Shown here: piece after piece, positions 6,722 to 8,570 of the stretch
Layout of the letters: every line of letters begins with the position of its first letter
Position numbering within the stretch: the stretch's first letter is position 1
Source of the DNA: DATAEU01 sp046724395
GTDB lineage: Bacteria > Actinomycetota > UBA4738 > HRBIN12
Direction of reading: 5' to 3'
Assembly (NCBI GenBank): GCA_046724395.1
Contig: JBKOWM010000001.1
Coordinates: forward strand, 1-8,570
DNA length: 8,570 bases
Notes under the pieces: generated by a model
Database searches by the model: none
What the model was told of the DNA's origin: nothing
The model's input: only the letters and a program-made list of their open reading frames with translations
Made by a program: the position numbers and the translations under genes

Positions 6722-7433
6722 AGCCGACCGGATCTCCGATGTGCACATCGATAGAGCGGACGTCCTCGAAGCCGGCGCGCTCGAGCAGCCGGCGCCACGT
6801 CGCGTCGGGGAAAAGACCCTCCACGTGGCGATCCGCCTCCGCGTGGATCGCCCCGTCCGCCTCGCGGAACAGATACGCGAAATCCGTCAGATACGTCTGA
6901 TCCGTCGGATCGGGGTCCCACCGCCACTCGAGATATCGCATCGCCCGATCCGTGCCGTCGTGCCCGCCCGAGGCGGTTCCGGGCTCGAAGGTCTCGGTCA
7001 CGTAGTCCGGAACGAACAACGCCGGCGCTCCCGGTTCGCAGTGCGCGCGGGCCGTCTCGAAGACGGCCGACAGATCGTCGGCGGTCGTGATGTACGCGAT
7101 GGCGTCGTGCACGAAGACGGCATCGAACGTCCGGCCGAGCCGGACGTCTCGCATGTCGCCCTCGAGGTGCTCGCACTCGGGGTTGAGTACGCGGCTGACG
7201 GACAGCATCTGCGGCGATCGGTCGACGAGCGTCATCTCGAAGTGCCGCTTGAGGTGAGAGGCGTTGTTGCCTCCGCCACTCCCGAGCTCGAGGACGGCGA
7301 TCACGGGAAGCTCGCTTCCATCGGCGAGCAGCCGACGGTATTCGGCGGCCTCCGAGGCGTAGTCGTCCGGAGCGGACAACAGCGGCCACCACGCGGCGAG
7401 ATCGCCGTAGAGCCTTGGACCGTTCGACACCAC
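6690..7433 (-). CDS. Class I SAM-dependent methyltransferase, substrate unknown
   Basis: The protein has 247 residues with a Rossmann-type methyltransferase core. Motif I is VLELGSGGGNNASH (47-60), the acidic residue that binds the ribose is probably Asp71 in TLVDRSPQML, and GDMRDV (92-97) and FDAVFVHDAIAYI (103-115) correspond to the following strands. The N-terminal LYGDLAAWWPLLS and the C-terminal RLLERAGFEDV are also seen in small-molecule methyltransferases of this superfamily, but I cannot name a substrate. There is no signal peptide or membrane segment. The gene converges on sufU and shows no functional link to SUF. The start is uncertain. Tandem GTGs at 7433 and 7430 and a third GTG at 7451 are possible, and none has a well-placed Shine-Dalgarno. 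Its last codons (encoding FRGRRPA) and stop fall inside the 34-bp tandem repeat. Confidence 0.82.
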   Translation of the reverse strand: MVSNGPRLYGDLAAWWPLLSAPDDYASEAAEYRRLLADGSELPVIAVLELGSGGGNNASHLKRHFEMTLVDRSPQMLSVSRVLNPECEHLEGDMRDVRLGRTFDAVFVHDAIAYITTADDLSAVFETARAHCEPGAPALFVPDYVTETFEPGTASGGHDGTDRAMRYLEWRWDPDPTDQTYLTDFAYLFREADGAIHAEADRHVEGLFPDATWRRLLERAGFEDVRSIDVHIGDPVGSRAFRGRRPA

Positions 7434-7463
7434 CCCATCGTGGCATGGCACATGGACGCGCTC

Positions 7464-7469
7464 TAGCCT
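7464..7469 (+). promoter_or_regulatory. -10-like box at leaderless spacing before the DUF2207 gene
   Basis: TAGCCT fits the TAnnnT pattern and ends 6 nt before ATG 7476, the spacing expected for a leaderless transcript in actinobacteria. There is no Shine-Dalgarno before this ATG and no convincing -35. The box lies in the 42-bp divergent gap shared with the methyltransferase. Confidence 0.35.
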
Positions 7470-7475
7470 CTGCCC

Positions 7476-8570
7476 ATGAGACCTTCGCGAGCGCGGCTCC
7501 GCCGCGCCGCCCCGCCCCTGGCGGTCACCGCTCTGTTCGGTGCCGCCGTCCCGGCCGCGTCGGCGCAAACATCCGAGCGAATCTACGAGTACGACGTCCT
7601 CATCGAGATCGAGCGGTCGGGGTCCTTGCGGGTAACCGAGACGATCGACTACGACTTCGGGTCGACTGACCACCACGGGATCTACCGCGACATCCCCGAG
7701 CGTGTCCACTTCGACGACACCCACGACCGCGTCTACCCGATCGAGGTGTTGTCGGTCCGTACGACGGGCGACGCGCCGGCCGACTACGACGTCCAGCACG
7801 ATGGCGGGACGTTCCGTCTCCGGATCGGTGATCCCGATCGAACCGTGACCGGCCGGCACACGTATACGGTCGTGTATCGGGTGGACGGGACGTTGAACGC
7901 GTTTCCGAACCACGACGAGCTGTACTGGAATGCGATCGGGGCGGATTGGGCGGTGCCCGTCGATCGCGCGCGGGTGACGGTGACGGCTCCGGGCGACATC
8001 CGCCGAGTCGCTTGTTTCGCGGGGTTGTCGGGATCGACGGGGGTATGCGCGCGGTCCGACGTGGACGCGTCGACGGCGACGTTCCGCCAGGCCGCGCTGG
8101 GTCCGTATCAGGCGCTCACGATCGTGATCGGGCTTGCGAAGGGACTCGTCGCACAGCCGAGACCGATCCTCGAGGAGCGGTGGTCGCTCGCCCGGGCGTT
8201 CACGGTGACGCCGGCGGCGGCCGGAGGGGCCGGGTTGTTGTTCGTCCTCGTGATCGCGTTCCTCGTCTGGCTCGCCTGGACGGTCGGGCGCGACCGGCGC
8301 TTCGCTGCAGGACAGGTCGACATCGTGATGGGAGCGCCCGCCGGTACGGCCGAACGGGCCGTTCCGCTGTTCGAGAGCGGAGGAGCACCGGTTGAATTCG
8401 CGCCGCCCGACGACCTGCGGCCGGGGCAGATCGGCACCCTGATGGACGAGGTCGCGAACCCGCTCGACGTGACCGCGACGATCGTCGATCTCGCCGTTCG
8501 TGGGTACCTTGTGATCGAGGAGATTCCGAAGCACGGCTGGTTCGGGAAGCCGGACTGGAAGCTGTTACGT
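7476..8570 (+). CDS. DUF2207 domain membrane protein (3'-partial)
   Basis: The frame is open from ATG 7476 through the window end, giving 365 residues without a stop. A signal peptide is clear: an Arg-rich start (RPSRARLRR), a hydrophobic run and a likely cut after ASA at residue 30. An extracytoplasmic beta-rich domain follows, with VTETIDYDFG (53-62) and HHGIYRDIP (66-74), which are characteristic of DUF2207 (YciQ-like) proteins. Cys180 and Cys191 are the only cysteines and could form a disulfide outside the cell. One membrane helix is visible at about 249-271, followed by positive charges (GRDRR), which indicates that the C-terminal part is cytoplasmic. That part has APPDDLRPGQIGTL (309-322) and TIVDLAVRGYLVIEE (335-349), also typical of the family, whose members usually continue with more membrane helices. 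The function of the family is unknown. Divergent from the methyltransferase, it may form a separate unit with downstream genes outside the window. Confidence 0.87.
   Translation, partial: MRPSRARLRRAAPPLAVTALFGAAVPAASAQTSERIYEYDVLIEIERSGSLRVTETIDYDFGSTDHHGIYRDIPERVHFDDTHDRVYPIEVLSVRTTGDAPADYDVQHDGGTFRLRIGDPDRTVTGRHTYTVVYRVDGTLNAFPNHDELYWNAIGADWAVPVDRARVTVTAPGDIRRVACFAGLSGSTGVCARSDVDASTATFRQAALGPYQALTIVIGLAKGLVAQPRPILEERWSLARAFTVTPAAAGGAGLLFVLVIAFLVWLAWTVGRDRRFAAGQVDIVMGAPAGTAERAVPLFESGGAPVEFAPPDDLRPGQIGTLMDEVANPLDVTATIVDLAVRGYLVIEEIPKHGWFGKPDWKLLR

Noticed and set aside
7434..8534. N-terminal extension of the methyltransferase frame far upstream on the - strand (to 614 codons in all)
   Set aside because: The extension overlaps the DUF2207 gene, which has a signal peptide and family motifs. 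The extended protein part is Arg-rich and unlike any domain.

Overview
This GC-rich window carries a nearly complete SUF iron-sulfur cluster assembly operon. The order is a tandem-domain rhodanese (partial at the left edge), sufB, sufD, a Rieske-type ferredoxin, sufC, sufS and sufU, all on the + strand. A convergent SAM-dependent methyltransferase and a divergent DUF2207 membrane protein (cut by the right edge) follow. Three things suggest an actinobacterium, probably not a well-studied lineage: the SufU/Rieske style of operon, the tight spacing and the frequent GTG starts. A high-GC Chloroflexota genome cannot be excluded. I see no mobile elements, CRISPR arrays, tRNA or rRNA.

Layout. Positions 2-793 hold the C-terminal ~263 residues of an SseA-type thiosulfate sulfurtransferase. 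A 170-bp gap (794-963) carries a candidate promoter and the Shine-Dalgarno of sufB (964-2376). A 105-bp gap (2377-2481) holds a GC-rich hairpin and then a strong palindrome over a possible second promoter, directly before sufD (2482-3780). The Rieske protein (3783-4106), sufC (4109-4909), sufS (4949-6196) and sufU (6210-6659) follow with gaps of 2-39 bp and look co-transcribed. The sufU stop lies in a 34-bp tandem repeat (6632-6721). That repeat also contains the stop of the converging methyltransferase (7433-6690). The DUF2207 gene (7476-8570, open at the edge) starts 42 bp from the methyltransferase and has a -10-like box at leaderless spacing.

How the genes work together. SufS takes sulfur from cysteine as a persulfide and SufU, a zinc-dependent partner, accepts it. 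SufB, SufC and SufD form the scaffold-ATPase complex on which the cluster is built. The Rieske protein is a likely client or electron carrier of the pathway. The rhodanese may supply or detoxify sulfane sulfur, which is inferred from position only. The expected SufR-type repressor gene upstream of sufB and the sufT (DUF59) gene after sufU are both absent from this window. The methyltransferase and DUF2207 protein have no evident link to SUF.

The machinery itself is known biology. The less ordinary parts are the cis-elements: the palindrome before sufD, a weaker look-alike before sufB, the hairpin that separates sufB from sufD, and the tandem repeat at the convergent gene ends.
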